Positions 47,719 through 57,242 of a DNA stretch of 64,000 nt are shown one piece after another; the stretch's first letter is position 1; each line of letters opens with the position of its first letter. A program made the translations under genes and the position numbers. This DNA comes from Microbulbifer hydrolyticus. Its GTDB lineage: Bacteria; Pseudomonadota; Gammaproteobacteria; Pseudomonadales; Cellvibrionaceae. Location: positions 3,051,501 to 3,115,500 of the forward strand of contig NZ_CP047491.1 of assembly GCF_009931115.1 (NCBI RefSeq), read 5' to 3'. Under the pieces are notes generated by a model. It was given only the letters and a program-made list of their open reading frames with translations, searched no databases and was not told where the DNA came from.

Positions 47719-49194
47719 ATGAAGCAGTCACTCCAGTTAAAACTCGGCACACAGCTGACGATGACACCGCAGCTGCAGCAGGCTATTCGTCTGCTGCAAT
47801 TGTCGACGCTGGATCTGCAACAGGAAATCCAGTCGGCACTCGACAGCAATCCGTTGCTGGAATCGGACTTCGATGAAAATGCCGGCGAGTCCCATCAGGA
47901 CCAGAACACCCCCGCCAGCTCCGAAGGACAGGAGCGGGAAACCGCCGAGCGCGAAAGTGCCCGCGAGGCCCAGAACGAATCCTCCGCTGACGGCGAATGG
48001 AACAGCGAAATCCCGGATGACCTGCCGGTAGACACCCGCTGGGACGACATCTACACCAGTGGCAGTTACAGCGGCGGCGACGGCGAAGACTATGCGCTCG
48101 AGCAACGCAATGCCGCTTCAGAGAGCCTGCAGGATCACCTGGTGTGGCAGCTGAACCTGACCCCACTGACCGATATCGACAAACTGATCGGTGAGGCCCT
48201 GATCGACGCCATCGCCCCCAACGGGTTCCTCGACGCGGACCTCGACGAAATGGCTGCGGCCTTCGGGGTCGACACGGACGAAGTGCAGGCGGTGCTGAAG
48301 ACCATTCAGCAGCTCGAACCCGCAGGTTGCGGGGCCCGAGACCTGCGTGAGAGCCTGCTCCTGCAGCTGCGCCAACTACCCGAACACACCCCCTGGCTCG
48401 CTCAGGCCCAAACTGTTGTGGGCCAGCATCTCGATCTGCTGGGCAAACGGGACTTTCGCCAACTGAGTCGTCGCACCCGCCTGAGCGAAGCACAGCTCGG
48501 CGAGGTCATGCGCCTGATCCAGACCCTCACCCCCTACCCAGGTGAAGCATTTGGCGGCGAAGAACCCCAGTACGTGGTGCCCGATGTGATTGTGAGCCGC
48601 AAGCAGCATCGCTGGGTGGTGGAACTGAACCCGGAAACAACGCCCAAGCTGCGCATCAATGATACCTACGCCTCACTGATCAAGCGCGCTGACAATTCCA
48701 GCGACAACAACTACCTGCGCGATAATTTACAGGAAGCGCGCTGGTTCCTGAAAAGCCTGCAGAGCCGCCACGAGACACTGCTGAAAGTGGCCAGCTGCAT
48801 CGTGGAAAAGCAGCAGGGCTTTTTCGAACAGGGGCCAGAAGCGATGAAACCCATGGTACTGGCCAACATCGCCGAGACCATCGGCATGCACGAGTCCACC
48901 ATCTCCAGGGTTACAACTCAGAAGTACATGCTGACTCCGCGCGGGGTTTTCGAGCTCAAGTACTTCTTCTCCAGCCATGTCAGCACCGACTCCGGCGAGG
49001 ATGCTTCCTCCACCGCCATCCGCGCCCTGATCCGCAAACTGATCGACGCCGAGCAGCCGCGCAAACCCCTGTCTGACAATAAGATTACCCAGGAGCTCGA
49101 CTCCCAGGGCATCAAGGTGGCTCGCCGCACGGTGGCCAAATACCGCGAGTCCATGGGTATACCATCTTCCAGCGAGCGGAAACGACTGATATAG
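47719..49194 (+). CDS. rpoN: RNA polymerase sigma-54 factor
   Basis: 491 residues. Sigma factor for -24/-12 promoters that needs AAA activators. Region I is the Gln/Leu-rich N-terminus ([20 protein letters not shown]), region II is acidic (about 55-110), then the core-binding domain, a helix-turn-helix and the RpoN box [10 protein letters not shown] near the C-terminus. Head of the rpoN-hpf-ptsN-rapZ-npr cluster, directly after lptB as in E. coli and Pseudomonas. Confidence 0.98.
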   Translation: MKQSLQLKLGTQLTMTPQLQQAIRLLQLSTLDLQQEIQSALDSNPLLESDFDENAGESHQDQNTPASSEGQERETAERESAREAQNESSADGEWNSEIPDDLPVDTRWDDIYTSGSYSGGDGEDYALEQRNAASESLQDHLVWQLNLTPLTDIDKLIGEALIDAIAPNGFLDADLDEMAAAFGVDTDEVQAVLKTIQQLEPAGCGARDLRESLLLQLRQLPEHTPWLAQAQTVVGQHLDLLGKRDFRQLSRRTRLSEAQLGEVMRLIQTLTPYPGEAFGGEEPQYVVPDVIVSRKQHRWVVELNPETTPKLRINDTYASLIKRADNSSDNNYLRDNLQEARWFLKSLQSRHETLLKVASCIVEKQQGFFEQGPEAMKPMVLANIAETIGMHESTISRVTTQKYMLTPRGVFELKYFFSSHVSTDSGEDASSTAIRALIRKLIDAEQPRKPLSDNKITQELDSQGIKVARRTVAKYRESMGIPSSSERKRLI

Positions 49195-49361
49195 ATAGAT
49201 CAGTCACAAAATAGGGCTGTTCAACACTACCCCGGTCAGTTTCTGGGCAACCAATAGCCAGACATTGAGTGTATCCTTCCATTCTGGCGCACTTCCTAGT
49301 AGGGTTGCCGCCCTGTGCGGGGGTGCAGCCCAATTGTGTTGTACCCGATGAGGAGAAATCC

Positions 49362-49655
49362 ATGCAGATCAATATCAGTGGCCACCATGTAGACGTAACT
49401 CCGGCCATTCGCGATTACTGCCAGACCAAACTGGACAAGCTCTCCCGCCACAATGACCTGATCACCAATACCCAGGTCATCCTGTCCGTCGACAAACTTA
49501 TCCAGAAGGCCGAGGCACGGGTTCACGTGAACGGAAACAAGGATATCTTTGCCGATTCGGAGTCAGAGGACATGTACGCAGCGATCGATTCGCTGACTGA
49601 CAAACTCGACCGGCAACTGCTGAAACACAAAGAAAAGTTACGCAGTCACCGCTAG
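49362..49655 (+). CDS. hpf: Ribosome hibernation promoting factor, short form
   Basis: 97 residues from the ATG at 49362, preceded by GAGGAGAAA. Short HPF (YhbH) that binds the 30S decoding region and promotes 100S dimers with RMF. Starts MQINISGHHVDVTPAIRDY and contains DIFADSESEDMYAAIDSLTDKLDRQL in parts. It lies 167 bases after rpoN. Confidence 0.96.
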   Translation: MQINISGHHVDVTPAIRDYCQTKLDKLSRHNDLITNTQVILSVDKLIQKAEARVHVNGNKDIFADSESEDMYAAIDSLTDKLDRQLLKHKEKLRSHR

Positions 49656-49710
49656 TCGTAACACAACCCAGGTTACCGGCTGGCCTGTACCGCTAGATCA
49701 TCAGTAAGTT

Positions 49711-50172
49711 ATGACATTGGAAGCATTACTCTCTCCCCGCCTGAGCCTTTGCCATCTGGCGGGGAGCAGCAAGAAAAAGCTGTTACTCAACATCGCCCAG
49801 GCGATCTCAGAACAATACCCCGATCTGGATTCCGATACCGTGTTCAACCAGCTGGTAGCCCGGGAACGCCTGGGCTCCACCGGTATTGGCGAGGGTGTTG
49901 CCATCCCCCACTGCCGCCTGCCCGGCTGTGAGCAGCCCATCGGCGTTCTCTGTACTACCTCTCCCGCCGTAGATTTTGATGCCATCGACCGCCAGCCGGT
50001 TGACCTGCTTTTCGCATTGCTGGTTCCTGAAGACTCCGAGCAGGAGCACCTGGACACATTGGCGGAAATTGCCGCCCTGTTCAGCGACAGCCGCGTACGC
50101 GAAAAGCTGCGTGAAGCCACCACCAGCGACGACCTCTACGCACTGGCCATAAACAGCGCCGCCGCGGCATAA
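49711..50172 (+). CDS. ptsN: PTS IIA-Ntr regulatory protein
   Basis: 153 residues. EIIA-Ntr of the nitrogen PTS, phosphorylated by NPr and regulating potassium uptake and other targets by protein contact. The phosphorylated His is in GIGEGVAIPHCRLPG (about residue 68). Fifty-five bases after hpf. The partner npr lies two genes downstream; the ptsP enzyme is not in the window. Confidence 0.97.
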   Translation: MTLEALLSPRLSLCHLAGSSKKKLLLNIAQAISEQYPDLDSDTVFNQLVARERLGSTGIGEGVAIPHCRLPGCEQPIGVLCTTSPAVDFDAIDRQPVDLLFALLVPEDSEQEHLDTLAEIAALFSDSRVREKLREATTSDDLYALAINSAAAA

Positions 50173-50271
50173 TAGCTATCGCGTGTACTGGCGGCACCCC
50201 GTTGCCGGCCGTGCTCAAGTTAGCCATCCCGGCGGTACATCAGCCCCGGTATCAGCAAGGAGTGCTTGTCT

Positions 50272-51132
50272 ATGCGACTGGTCATAATCAGCGGCCGCTC
50301 AGGCTCCGGTAAAAGCTCGGCCCTGCAACTGCTGGAAGATGTTGGCTTCAACTGTATCGACAACCTTCCCGCGAGCCTGCTGCCCGAGCTGATCCGGCGA
50401 GTCGCCGAACAGCCTCCCCAGGAAAACACCCAGCTCGCGCTCGGCATCGATGCCCGTAACCTCTGGCATGATGTTCGCCAGGCCCCCAAGGTCATCAACG
50501 ACCTGCGCGAAAGTGGTATCGACTGCGATGTCATCTACCTGGATGCCCGCTCACCGGTTCTGGTACAGCGCTTCAGTGAAACCCGCCGCAAGCACCCCCT
50601 GAGCGACAGTCACACGCACCTGCTGGAAGCACTCAATCGCGAAAAGGAGCTCCTCGCCCCGCTGGCATCCATGGCCGACCTGGTCATCGACACCAGCAGC
50701 CTCAGCCTGCACCAGCTGCGCGACCAGGTGAAATCCCGCGTGGTGGGCAAGGATTCACCGGGCATGGCGATCCTGTTCCAGTCTTTTGGTTTCAAACACG
50801 GTGTTCCGGTCGATGCCGACCTGGTCTTCGATTTGCGCTGCCTTCCCAATCCCTACTGGATTCCGGAGCTGCGTAACAAGACGGGAATGGATCCCGAGGT
50901 CGCCGAGTTCCTGCGCTCTCACGAGGAGACCGAAGAAATGCAGCGGGACATCACCCGCTTCCTTGAGCGCTGGCTGCCCTCCTATCAGCAGAGCAACCGC
51001 AGCTACACCTCTGTGTCCATTGGTTGCACCGGTGGCCGCCACCGCTCGGTGTATATGGTTGAACAGCTCGCAAAGACCTTCGCCAGCCAGTTCGAAAATA
51101 TCCAGATTCGTCACCGCGAGCAGCAGAAGTAA
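50272..51132 (+). CDS. rapZ: RNase adapter protein RapZ
   Basis: 286 residues from the ATG at 50272, the start matching E. coli RapZ (284); a TTG six bases earlier is an alternative. Walker A GRSGSGKS near residue 8, FGFKHGVPVDADLVFD in the middle, and the C-terminal SIGCTGGRHRSVYMVEQL that in E. coli binds the GlmZ sRNA and directs RNase E, controlling GlmS. Outside enterobacteria GlmZ is not generally found, so its target here is open. Confidence 0.95.
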   Translation: MRLVIISGRSGSGKSSALQLLEDVGFNCIDNLPASLLPELIRRVAEQPPQENTQLALGIDARNLWHDVRQAPKVINDLRESGIDCDVIYLDARSPVLVQRFSETRRKHPLSDSHTHLLEALNREKELLAPLASMADLVIDTSSLSLHQLRDQVKSRVVGKDSPGMAILFQSFGFKHGVPVDADLVFDLRCLPNPYWIPELRNKTGMDPEVAEFLRSHEETEEMQRDITRFLERWLPSYQQSNRSYTSVSIGCTGGRHRSVYMVEQLAKTFASQFENIQIRHREQQK

Positions 51133-51172
51133 GTCCCGAGCAAGCAGAAGAACAGCCCAAAGAATTCAGCCC

Positions 51173-51442
51173 ATGCAAAAAAGCCGCATCACCATCATTA
51201 ACAAACTCGGGCTCCACGCCCGCGCCGCAAGTAAATTTGCCCAGACCAGTGCGCGCTTCTCTTCGGAAGTGAAAGTGCATTGCCAGGGCAAAGCGGTGGA
51301 TGGGAAAAGTGTTATGGCACTGATGCTGCTTGCCGCCGGCAAAGGCGTGGAGCTCGAGCTGGAAATCTGCGGCCGCGACGAAGACGCCGCACACGAAGCC
51401 ATCTGCATGTTGATCAACGACCGGTTTGGCGAAGGCGAATAA
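51173..51442 (+). CDS. ptsO: Phosphocarrier protein NPr
   Basis: 89 residues. HPr-like carrier of the nitrogen PTS (also called npr). The phosphorylated residue is His15 in NKLGLHARAA, and the regulatory-Ser region reads GKSVMALMLLAAG. Forty bases after rapZ, ending the conserved Ntr cluster. Confidence 0.96.
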   Translation: MQKSRITIINKLGLHARAASKFAQTSARFSSEVKVHCQGKAVDGKSVMALMLLAAGKGVELELEICGRDEDAAHEAICMLINDRFGEGE

Positions 51443-51457
51443 AGCTCCTTCTGCCGC

Positions 51458-51463
51458 TATAAT
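51458..51463 (+). promoter_or_regulatory. Candidate -10 box for mgtE
   Basis: Perfect TATAAT 38 bases before the mgtE GTG, followed by a small stem GCACT/AGTGC (51468-51480). No matching -35 hexamer is visible, and the gap to npr is only 59 bases, so mgtE may also be read from the Ntr operon. Confidence 0.35.
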
Positions 51464-51501
51464 GCCGGCACTCACAGTGCTCTCAAACAGCAGGTATCTC
51501 T

Positions 51502-52869
51502 GTGCCCAACCCCGTCAGTGCCGACATTAAATTCCGCGCCCAGAACCAGCTCGGCGAGCTGTACGCTGCGCTGGACAGTGGCACCGGGCGCGAGGTACAG
51601 CGCATGCTGCACTCGCTCTCCCCCCAGAGTATTGCAGAACTGCTGGAAAGCTCCCCGCCGCGCATCCGTCAGGTCCTTTGGAAGCTGATTGACCGCGAGG
51701 TGGAAGGCGAGGTTCTGCAGGAGCTTCCCGACGAGATCCAGAGTCAGATACTCGCCACCATGGACACCGAGGAAATGGTGGCCGTCATGGAGGGGCTGGA
51801 TGCGGACGACGTAGCCGATATTCTCCAGCAACTGCCGGAGCGGGTGATGGCAGAGGTCCTCTCTGCCATGAGCGAAAGCGATCGCCAGCGGGTCGAGGGC
51901 GTGCTCGCCTACGATGAGGAGACCGCCGGCGGCCTGATGGATACGGATATCGTGTCCGTGCGCCCCAACCTGCACCTAGACGTCGTGCTCCGCTATCTGC
52001 GTCGCCACGAACAGCTACCGGAGTCCACCGACAATCTTTTTGTGGTCAACCGCAAAGACCGCTTTATCGGCCTGCTGCCGCTGACCAAGCTGCTCACTAC
52101 CGACCCTTCGGTTACCGTGCGTGAAATCATGATTACCGATGTGGAGCCCATTCCCGCGGACATGCCGGACGACGAAGTAGCCCAGCTGTTTGCCAAGTAC
52201 GACTGGATTACCGCACCGGTGGTGGACGAGGAAAAGCGGCTACTCGGCCGTATTACCATTGATGACGTGGTGGATGTGATTCGCGAGGACGCGGACCACT
52301 CCCTGATGAGCCTCGCCGGCCTGGACGAAGAGGAAGACACCTTCGCCCCGGTAAAACGCACGGCGCCGCGACGCGCCGTATGGCTGGGCATCAATCTCCT
52401 GACCGCCCTGCTCGCCTCATGGGTAATCAACCTGTTCCAGGACACCATCGACAAGGTAGTGGCACTGGCAGTATTGATGCCTATCGTGGCCAGTATGGGC
52501 GGCGTCGCCGGCAGCCAGACATTGACGGTCGTCATTCGCGGAATGGCGCTTGGCCAGGTGGGACGCAGCAACCTTAGCTGGCTGCTCTCCCGCGAACTGG
52601 GGTCCGGGGCGCTCAACGCCATTCTTTGGTCCACCGTCATGGGCGGCGTTGCCGCCTTGTGGTTTGGGGATACCCGCATCGCCCTCATTATCATTGCCGC
52701 CATGGTCATCAACCTGATCACGGCAGCCTTCGCCGGCGCCATCCTGCCGGTAGCCTTGCGCGCCATGCGCATCGACCCGGCCCTGGCTGGCGGCGTGGCA
52801 CTGACCACGGTGACCGACGTGGTAGGCTTTATGTCATTTCTCGGCCTGGCAACCTGGTTCTTTGCCTGA
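51502..52869 (+). CDS. mgtE: Magnesium transporter MgtE
   Basis: 455 residues from a GTG. Dimeric Mg2+ channel gated by cytosolic Mg2+. The N-terminal MgtE_N helical domain (about 20-130) includes LDADDVADILQQLPE, two CBS domains follow (about 140-260), then a plug helix and five membrane segments (about 290-455) with PIVASMGGVAGSQTLTVVIRG in parts. No Mg riboswitch fits in the 59-base upstream gap. Confidence 0.96.
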   Translation: MPNPVSADIKFRAQNQLGELYAALDSGTGREVQRMLHSLSPQSIAELLESSPPRIRQVLWKLIDREVEGEVLQELPDEIQSQILATMDTEEMVAVMEGLDADDVADILQQLPERVMAEVLSAMSESDRQRVEGVLAYDEETAGGLMDTDIVSVRPNLHLDVVLRYLRRHEQLPESTDNLFVVNRKDRFIGLLPLTKLLTTDPSVTVREIMITDVEPIPADMPDDEVAQLFAKYDWITAPVVDEEKRLLGRITIDDVVDVIREDADHSLMSLAGLDEEEDTFAPVKRTAPRRAVWLGINLLTALLASWVINLFQDTIDKVVALAVLMPIVASMGGVAGSQTLTVVIRGMALGQVGRSNLSWLLSRELGSGALNAILWSTVMGGVAALWFGDTRIALIIIAAMVINLITAAFAGAILPVALRAMRIDPALAGGVALTTVTDVVGFMSFLGLATWFFA

Positions 52870-52921
52870 CAGCGACCCGGACAGCCGCCTGACGCTCCAA
52901 CTATTATTTCAGAGACAGTAA

Positions 52922-53443
52922 ATGCACAACTCCGACGATTTCGATGAATTTGAAGACGATCTGCCGAAGAGCAAAACCCAGCTCAAGGAAGAGATGCACC
53001 AGCTTCAGGAACTGGGTAAACAGTTGACCGAGCTGAATGCGGCCAAGCTGGCGGAAGTACCTATGGATGCTGGCCTGACCGAGGCAATCGAAACCATGCA
53101 CCGTATCAAGTCCCGCGAGGCGCGAAGACGACAGTTACAGTACATCGGCAAGCTGATGCGCAAGGCAGATGTAGAGGCGATTGAAGCGGTACTGAACAAG
53201 CAAAAGGAGCATGACCACCAGCACCTTCGCTTTGACCGTATGGCGGAAGAGTGGCGCGAGCGTTTACTGGAACAGGGCAAGGAAGCGCAGAGTGCATTCT
53301 TCGATAGCTTCCCGGGAGCCGATCACCAGCAACTGCGCGCGCTGATCCGCGAATCCAACAAGGAAATTGCCAACAAGAAGCCGCCGACCAACCAGCGTAA
53401 ACTGTTTCGGTATCTGCGGGACTTTTTCATGCAGGAAGAATAG
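52922..53443 (+). CDS. darP: Ribosome biogenesis protein DarP (YjgA, DUF615)
   Basis: 173 residues. Helical protein that associates with late 50S assembly intermediates in E. coli. Characteristic segments are SKTQLKEEMHQLQELG, RIKSREARRRQLQYIGKLMR in parts, and the C-terminal KLFRYLRDFF. Highly acidic start (DDFDEFEDDLP). Fifty-two bases after mgtE. Confidence 0.95.
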   Translation: MHNSDDFDEFEDDLPKSKTQLKEEMHQLQELGKQLTELNAAKLAEVPMDAGLTEAIETMHRIKSREARRRQLQYIGKLMRKADVEAIEAVLNKQKEHDHQHLRFDRMAEEWRERLLEQGKEAQSAFFDSFPGADHQQLRALIRESNKEIANKKPPTNQRKLFRYLRDFFMQEE

Positions 53444-53482
53444 ACACCTGAACAAGGCCGGCCACTGAAATGAGTGCAAAGC

Positions 53483-54118
53483 TCAAGGATCGTCCTTCAG
53501 CACCTCGGCCAGTTCGGCAACCACGATTTCAATGACTGCACGATTCTGCGGCACCCAGCGGTGCAGGCTGACCGGTATCTGGTAGGTTTTTCCCAGCGGC
53601 AGGCGGGAGCTGGATTGCGGCAGGATGGTGGCGTCGTAAGGGGTCCAGATGGATACCGGAGCGGCGCTTTCCAGAACCGACGTATCCCGGTTCAGGCTGC
53701 TGAGAAATTCACTGCCAATTCGCAACTGCCTGCCGCCCTTGTAAGGCAGAAAGTGGGCCCAAAAGCTGCCAAAATGGGGGCTGGAGAGGGCAATAAACTT
53801 GTGCACCCTCTCTGCACCGCCCAGCCTCTGCAGGTAGTAGCGCGCCACTATTCCACCCATACTGAAACCTACCAGGGCACAGGTCTCTCGCGCTACAGTA
53901 ACCTCCTCCACCCGATCGCGCAGCTGTAAGGCCAGATGCTCCATCCCATGCCAGCCGCTGTTGGCTTTCAGGTTGATGCAGTGCGCAGTAAAGCCCGCGC
54001 TCTCAAGGGCACTCCTCATCTGCAGCATTGACTTGCCCCGGTCGAAAATCCCGGGCACAAGTACCGCAACTCGGCTTTTCCGTTTTATCGGCATACAGGC
54101 CATATTCCTTCCACGCAC
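53483..54118 (-). CDS. Alpha/beta-hydrolase, lipase-like
   Basis: 211 residues. The nucleophile elbow GFSMGG is followed by IVARYYLQRLGG, the oxyanion region is VLVPGIFDRG near the start, and a possible catalytic His is in SLHRWVPQ near the end. The layout resembles PGAP1/lipase-type esterases. Substrate unknown. No signal peptide is evident. Convergent with darP, and downstream of the RND gene on the same strand, but separated from it by a terminator. Confidence 0.75.
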   Translation of the reverse strand: MRGRNMACMPIKRKSRVAVLVPGIFDRGKSMLQMRSALESAGFTAHCINLKANSGWHGMEHLALQLRDRVEEVTVARETCALVGFSMGGIVARYYLQRLGGAERVHKFIALSSPHFGSFWAHFLPYKGGRQLRIGSEFLSSLNRDTSVLESAAPVSIWTPYDATILPQSSSRLPLGKTYQIPVSLHRWVPQNRAVIEIVVAELAEVLKDDP

Positions 54119-54217
54119 AGCATAAGACTAGAAGTCAGCGGCGGGGTTTGAATGCTTGAAAGCGCGCGTCTTGTCCTCGAATTCGGCATCAACCAGGCAG
54201 TTTTCGTGGACCGGAAA

Positions 54218-54258
54218 ACAAATCGGGCCCAGGGAGTCAATCCGCGGGCCCGATTTGT
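54218..54258 (-). terminator. Terminator after the RND transporter gene
   Basis: Thirteen-base perfect stem ACAAATCGGGCCC (54218-54230) and GGGCCCGATTTGT (54246-54258) with a 15-base loop, 21 bases past the RND stop and ending in TTTGTTTT on the minus strand. Confidence 0.7.
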
Positions 54259-54278
54259 CACCGAAAGCTTGCAGCCGG

Positions 54279-56885
54279 TCAGCTGGTGCAAGCCTCAGCA
54301 GCTGGTATCGACTTTCCCGGCGGCACATTCTCCGCCGGTTTTGGCAGCGGCTTTATCAGTACCAGTAACAGCGGCAGAAGAGTCAGCGACCCCAGCAACG
54401 CCGCAGTCATGGCCAGTGCAGTCAGCAATCCAAAATAGATCGACGGCACGAACTTGGACAGAGCCAGAATGGAGAAGCCCGCGATGATGGTGATGGCGGT
54501 ATAGAACATCGCCCGCCCGATGGTTGCATGGCTGCGATGCATGGTCGCCACATAATCACCATCTTTGGCAAACTCCTCGCGGAAGCGATACAGGTAGTGG
54601 ATGGCGTGATCCACACCAATCCCCACGGTAATCGCCGCAATGGTAATGGTCATCATATCCAGTGGAATATTGGCCAGTCCCATACCCCCCAACACCACAC
54701 ACGCTGCCAGCATATTCGGCACCAGCGCGATCACCGCCAGCCACAGCGAGCGGAACAGCACCAGAAACATCAGCAGGATACCGGCAAAAACCGCACCCAG
54801 TGTGAGGATCTGGGATTTGAACAGGCTCTGCAGCATGTTGTTGTACAGCACCAGCATCCCGGTCTGGCGGATGTTGTCAGGCGCGATACCCATTTCATTT
54901 TCCGCATAGGCATAGATGCGCTGAATAAGTTCATCCCGGCTCAGGTCGGGATCGGTTTCCATCACGCGCATCGTGATCCGTGCCTCCTGCTGCCCGGGAG
55001 ACCAGTACGGATTCACCAGTACCTGATTGATCTCCTCCGGCAGGCTCTGGCGTGCCACCGCCAGCTCGAAATCATTCAGGCCACCACCGTTCAGGTCCTG
55101 CGCCACCTTGTACAGGGTGGCGAGGGATTGAACTTTGCCGATTTCCGGCTGGGCATCCAGAAAATCGTGTAACTGCTCGATCTGATTCAACCCGGCTACG
55201 GTAAACCAGTAGGCATCCGGCGCCTCACTGTCACCGCCGCTGGCGAAGGGATCATCGGACGCGAAGGGGTCCTCTGCGGCAAACGGGTCGGTCTCGTCCA
55301 TTCCCGTTTCGTCGCTGCCAAAGTCCGCCGCAAACGGATCTTCCTCACCTTCGAATGCCGGCTCCGCCTGCTCCGGCTTACTCAGGACGACATCCAGGTT
55401 GATAGTGCCGCCGAGGCGCTGATCGATTACCAGCATGCCCTGGTGAATCTCGGTGGAATCGTCGAAATAATCGATAAACCGGTTTTCCACCTTGAGGCGA
55501 CTGATACCCACTGCACTGATGACTGCCGCAAGCACCGCCACGCCGAGGACGAGGGCCTTATGGTTTTCTGCAAACCGGGAAAACACCTGGGTAAATGCAT
55601 GGGACTTGTCCCTACCCTGACCTGCATCGCGCTTCTTCAACAGCATCAGGCTCGCGGGAATAATCAGGAACGACAACACCAGTGCCATTGTTACGCCTAT
55701 GGTCATCATCCAGCCGAAGTCGATCACCGGGCGAATACCGCTCACCACCAGAGAAATGAACGCGACCATGGTGGTCAGCCCGGTGTACAGGCAGGGCTTG
55801 GCCATAAACGCCACGGTGGCGGAAGCCAGCTGAAAACGATCCCACTCCGGGTACTCGGAAAAATACTCCCGATAGCGCACGGCCAGGTGAATGGTAATCG
55901 CGAGGGTAATGATCAGCAGCAGTGCAACAAAGTTTGCGGAGATGACCGTCAAGCGCCAGTCGAGCCAGGAAAGAAAACCAAGCATCATCACCGCGGTGGT
56001 CACGCAGGTAATCAGCGGCAACAGCACCCAGCGCGGCTGGCGGAAAATGATCAACAGGGTGATGACGATGAATGCCAGGATACCCGCGCCGAACACCACC
56101 AGGTCACTTTCGATAAACGAAATCATATCCGAAGTGATCATTGTGAGACCACCCAGGAACAGCTCGGCGTTGTCATCGTACTGGGAGAGGATTGCACGGA
56201 CTTCTTGCACGCGTTCCCGCGCCGCAGCCTCCTGAGCGGTTCGATGCTGCAGGTACTCTTCACTCACGACTTCCAGCCGCTGGGACTCGGCCTCGCTCAG
56301 CTCCCCTTCATTACGCTGCCGACGCAGGGCATCCCGCTCGCGCACCAGGTCAAGACCCTCCTTGTCGAGCTCGAGGTTGAGCATCATGGCGGAGGTCTCG
56401 CCGTCCGGGCTCAGGATCAACTCTTTATAAATCGGGCTTTCCAGAAACTCCTTGCGAGCAAGGTCCTTGTCGACACCCGGCGACGAAAGCGTGCGGATGC
56501 CGTCCGCCACGTCGGAGATGGAAAGTTTCGGGCTGTAGAGCAGCGGCACATTCAGAATCGACTGCACCCCGGCAACACCGTCCACCATGGCGAGCTCATC
56601 CTGCAGGCGACGCAGGGTCGCAAGAGAGTCATCGCTGAACAGGTCGCCATCCTTGTAGCGGTAGGTGACCACCAGGAAGTCACCGGAGTTATAACGCTCG
56701 GAAACCTCGCGGAAAAAGTCCAGCGAGTCGTCAGCCTCCAGGGTCAGGGAATCCGCAGATGCATCCAGTTTGAAACGCGGCAGCCCCGCAGCAGCGGCTA
56801 GAGTGAGCAATGCCACCAGCGCCAACACCATTTTCGGGTGTCCGAGCACCAGCTTTTCGTACCAGGTCTTCAAGCCCAACAACAT
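54279..56885 (-). CDS. MMPL-family RND exporter
   Basis: 868 residues from the ATG at 56885 (MLLGLKTWYEKLV). A long upstream frame exists but overlaps the next gene. Twelve predicted membrane segments in two MMPL/SSD-like halves, each with a large periplasmic loop, the layout of HpnN-like and sterol-sensing-like exporters. The second periplasmic loop carries an acidic low-complexity stretch with four DPFA repeats (55241-55340). The substrate is unknown; no membrane-fusion or outer-membrane partner is adjacent. Confidence 0.88.
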   Translation of the reverse strand: MLLGLKTWYEKLVLGHPKMVLALVALLTLAAAAGLPRFKLDASADSLTLEADDSLDFFREVSERYNSGDFLVVTYRYKDGDLFSDDSLATLRRLQDELAMVDGVAGVQSILNVPLLYSPKLSISDVADGIRTLSSPGVDKDLARKEFLESPIYKELILSPDGETSAMMLNLELDKEGLDLVRERDALRRQRNEGELSEAESQRLEVVSEEYLQHRTAQEAAARERVQEVRAILSQYDDNAELFLGGLTMITSDMISFIESDLVVFGAGILAFIVITLLIIFRQPRWVLLPLITCVTTAVMMLGFLSWLDWRLTVISANFVALLLIITLAITIHLAVRYREYFSEYPEWDRFQLASATVAFMAKPCLYTGLTTMVAFISLVVSGIRPVIDFGWMMTIGVTMALVLSFLIIPASLMLLKKRDAGQGRDKSHAFTQVFSRFAENHKALVLGVAVLAAVISAVGISRLKVENRFIDYFDDSTEIHQGMLVIDQRLGGTINLDVVLSKPEQAEPAFEGEEDPFAADFGSDETGMDETDPFAAEDPFASDDPFASGGDSEAPDAYWFTVAGLNQIEQLHDFLDAQPEIGKVQSLATLYKVAQDLNGGGLNDFELAVARQSLPEEINQVLVNPYWSPGQQEARITMRVMETDPDLSRDELIQRIYAYAENEMGIAPDNIRQTGMLVLYNNMLQSLFKSQILTLGAVFAGILLMFLVLFRSLWLAVIALVPNMLAACVVLGGMGLANIPLDMMTITIAAITVGIGVDHAIHYLYRFREEFAKDGDYVATMHRSHATIGRAMFYTAITIIAGFSILALSKFVPSIYFGLLTALAMTAALLGSLTLLPLLLVLIKPLPKPAENVPPGKSIPAAEACTS

Positions 56886-56946
56886 AATCAGTTCACTTAT
56901 ATTCGTAATGAAACGTGTGCTCTGCACACGGTGTTTTCCAACGCGG

Positions 56947-57219
56947 TTATTTGTCGACGTGGCCCAGATCGCGCTCGGGGAATAGTACGTCGCGCACTTT
57001 CTGCTTGAGCTCTTTCGGACCGGGGAAGCCGCCATCGCGCTTGCGCTCCCAGATCAGCTCATCCCCCACCTTGATCTCGAAGACGCCGCCGCTACCGGGC
57101 TTGAGCGCGACCTGCTCAAGGTCCTCCGCGAAGGTGTAAAGCAGTTCCTGAGCCATCCAGGTGGCTCGCAGCATCCAGTTGCACTGTACGCAGTAGTGAA
57201 TGGTGACGATTTTTTGCAT
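56947..57219 (-). CDS. SelT/SelW/SelH (Rdx) family selenoprotein-like protein
   Basis: 90 residues from the ATG at 57219. Thioredoxin-like Rdx family with the redox motif CVQC in IHYCVQCNW, the cysteine form of the CxxU motif of SelW. The C-terminal segment GGFPGPKELKQKVRD is typical. Function is unknown beyond a proposed thiol redox role. Same strand between ubiX and the RND gene; the longer frame to 57246 would overlap ubiX by four bases. Confidence 0.88.
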   Translation of the reverse strand: MQKIVTIHYCVQCNWMLRATWMAQELLYTFAEDLEQVALKPGSGGVFEIKVGDELIWERKRDGGFPGPKELKQKVRDVLFPERDLGHVDK

Positions 57220-57242
57220 AGATCTCGCCGGACGAAAACGGT

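Noticed and set aside
51443-51501. Possible Mg riboswitch ahead of mgtE
   Set aside because: The gap is 59 bases, much too short for an M-box, and shows only one five-base stem.
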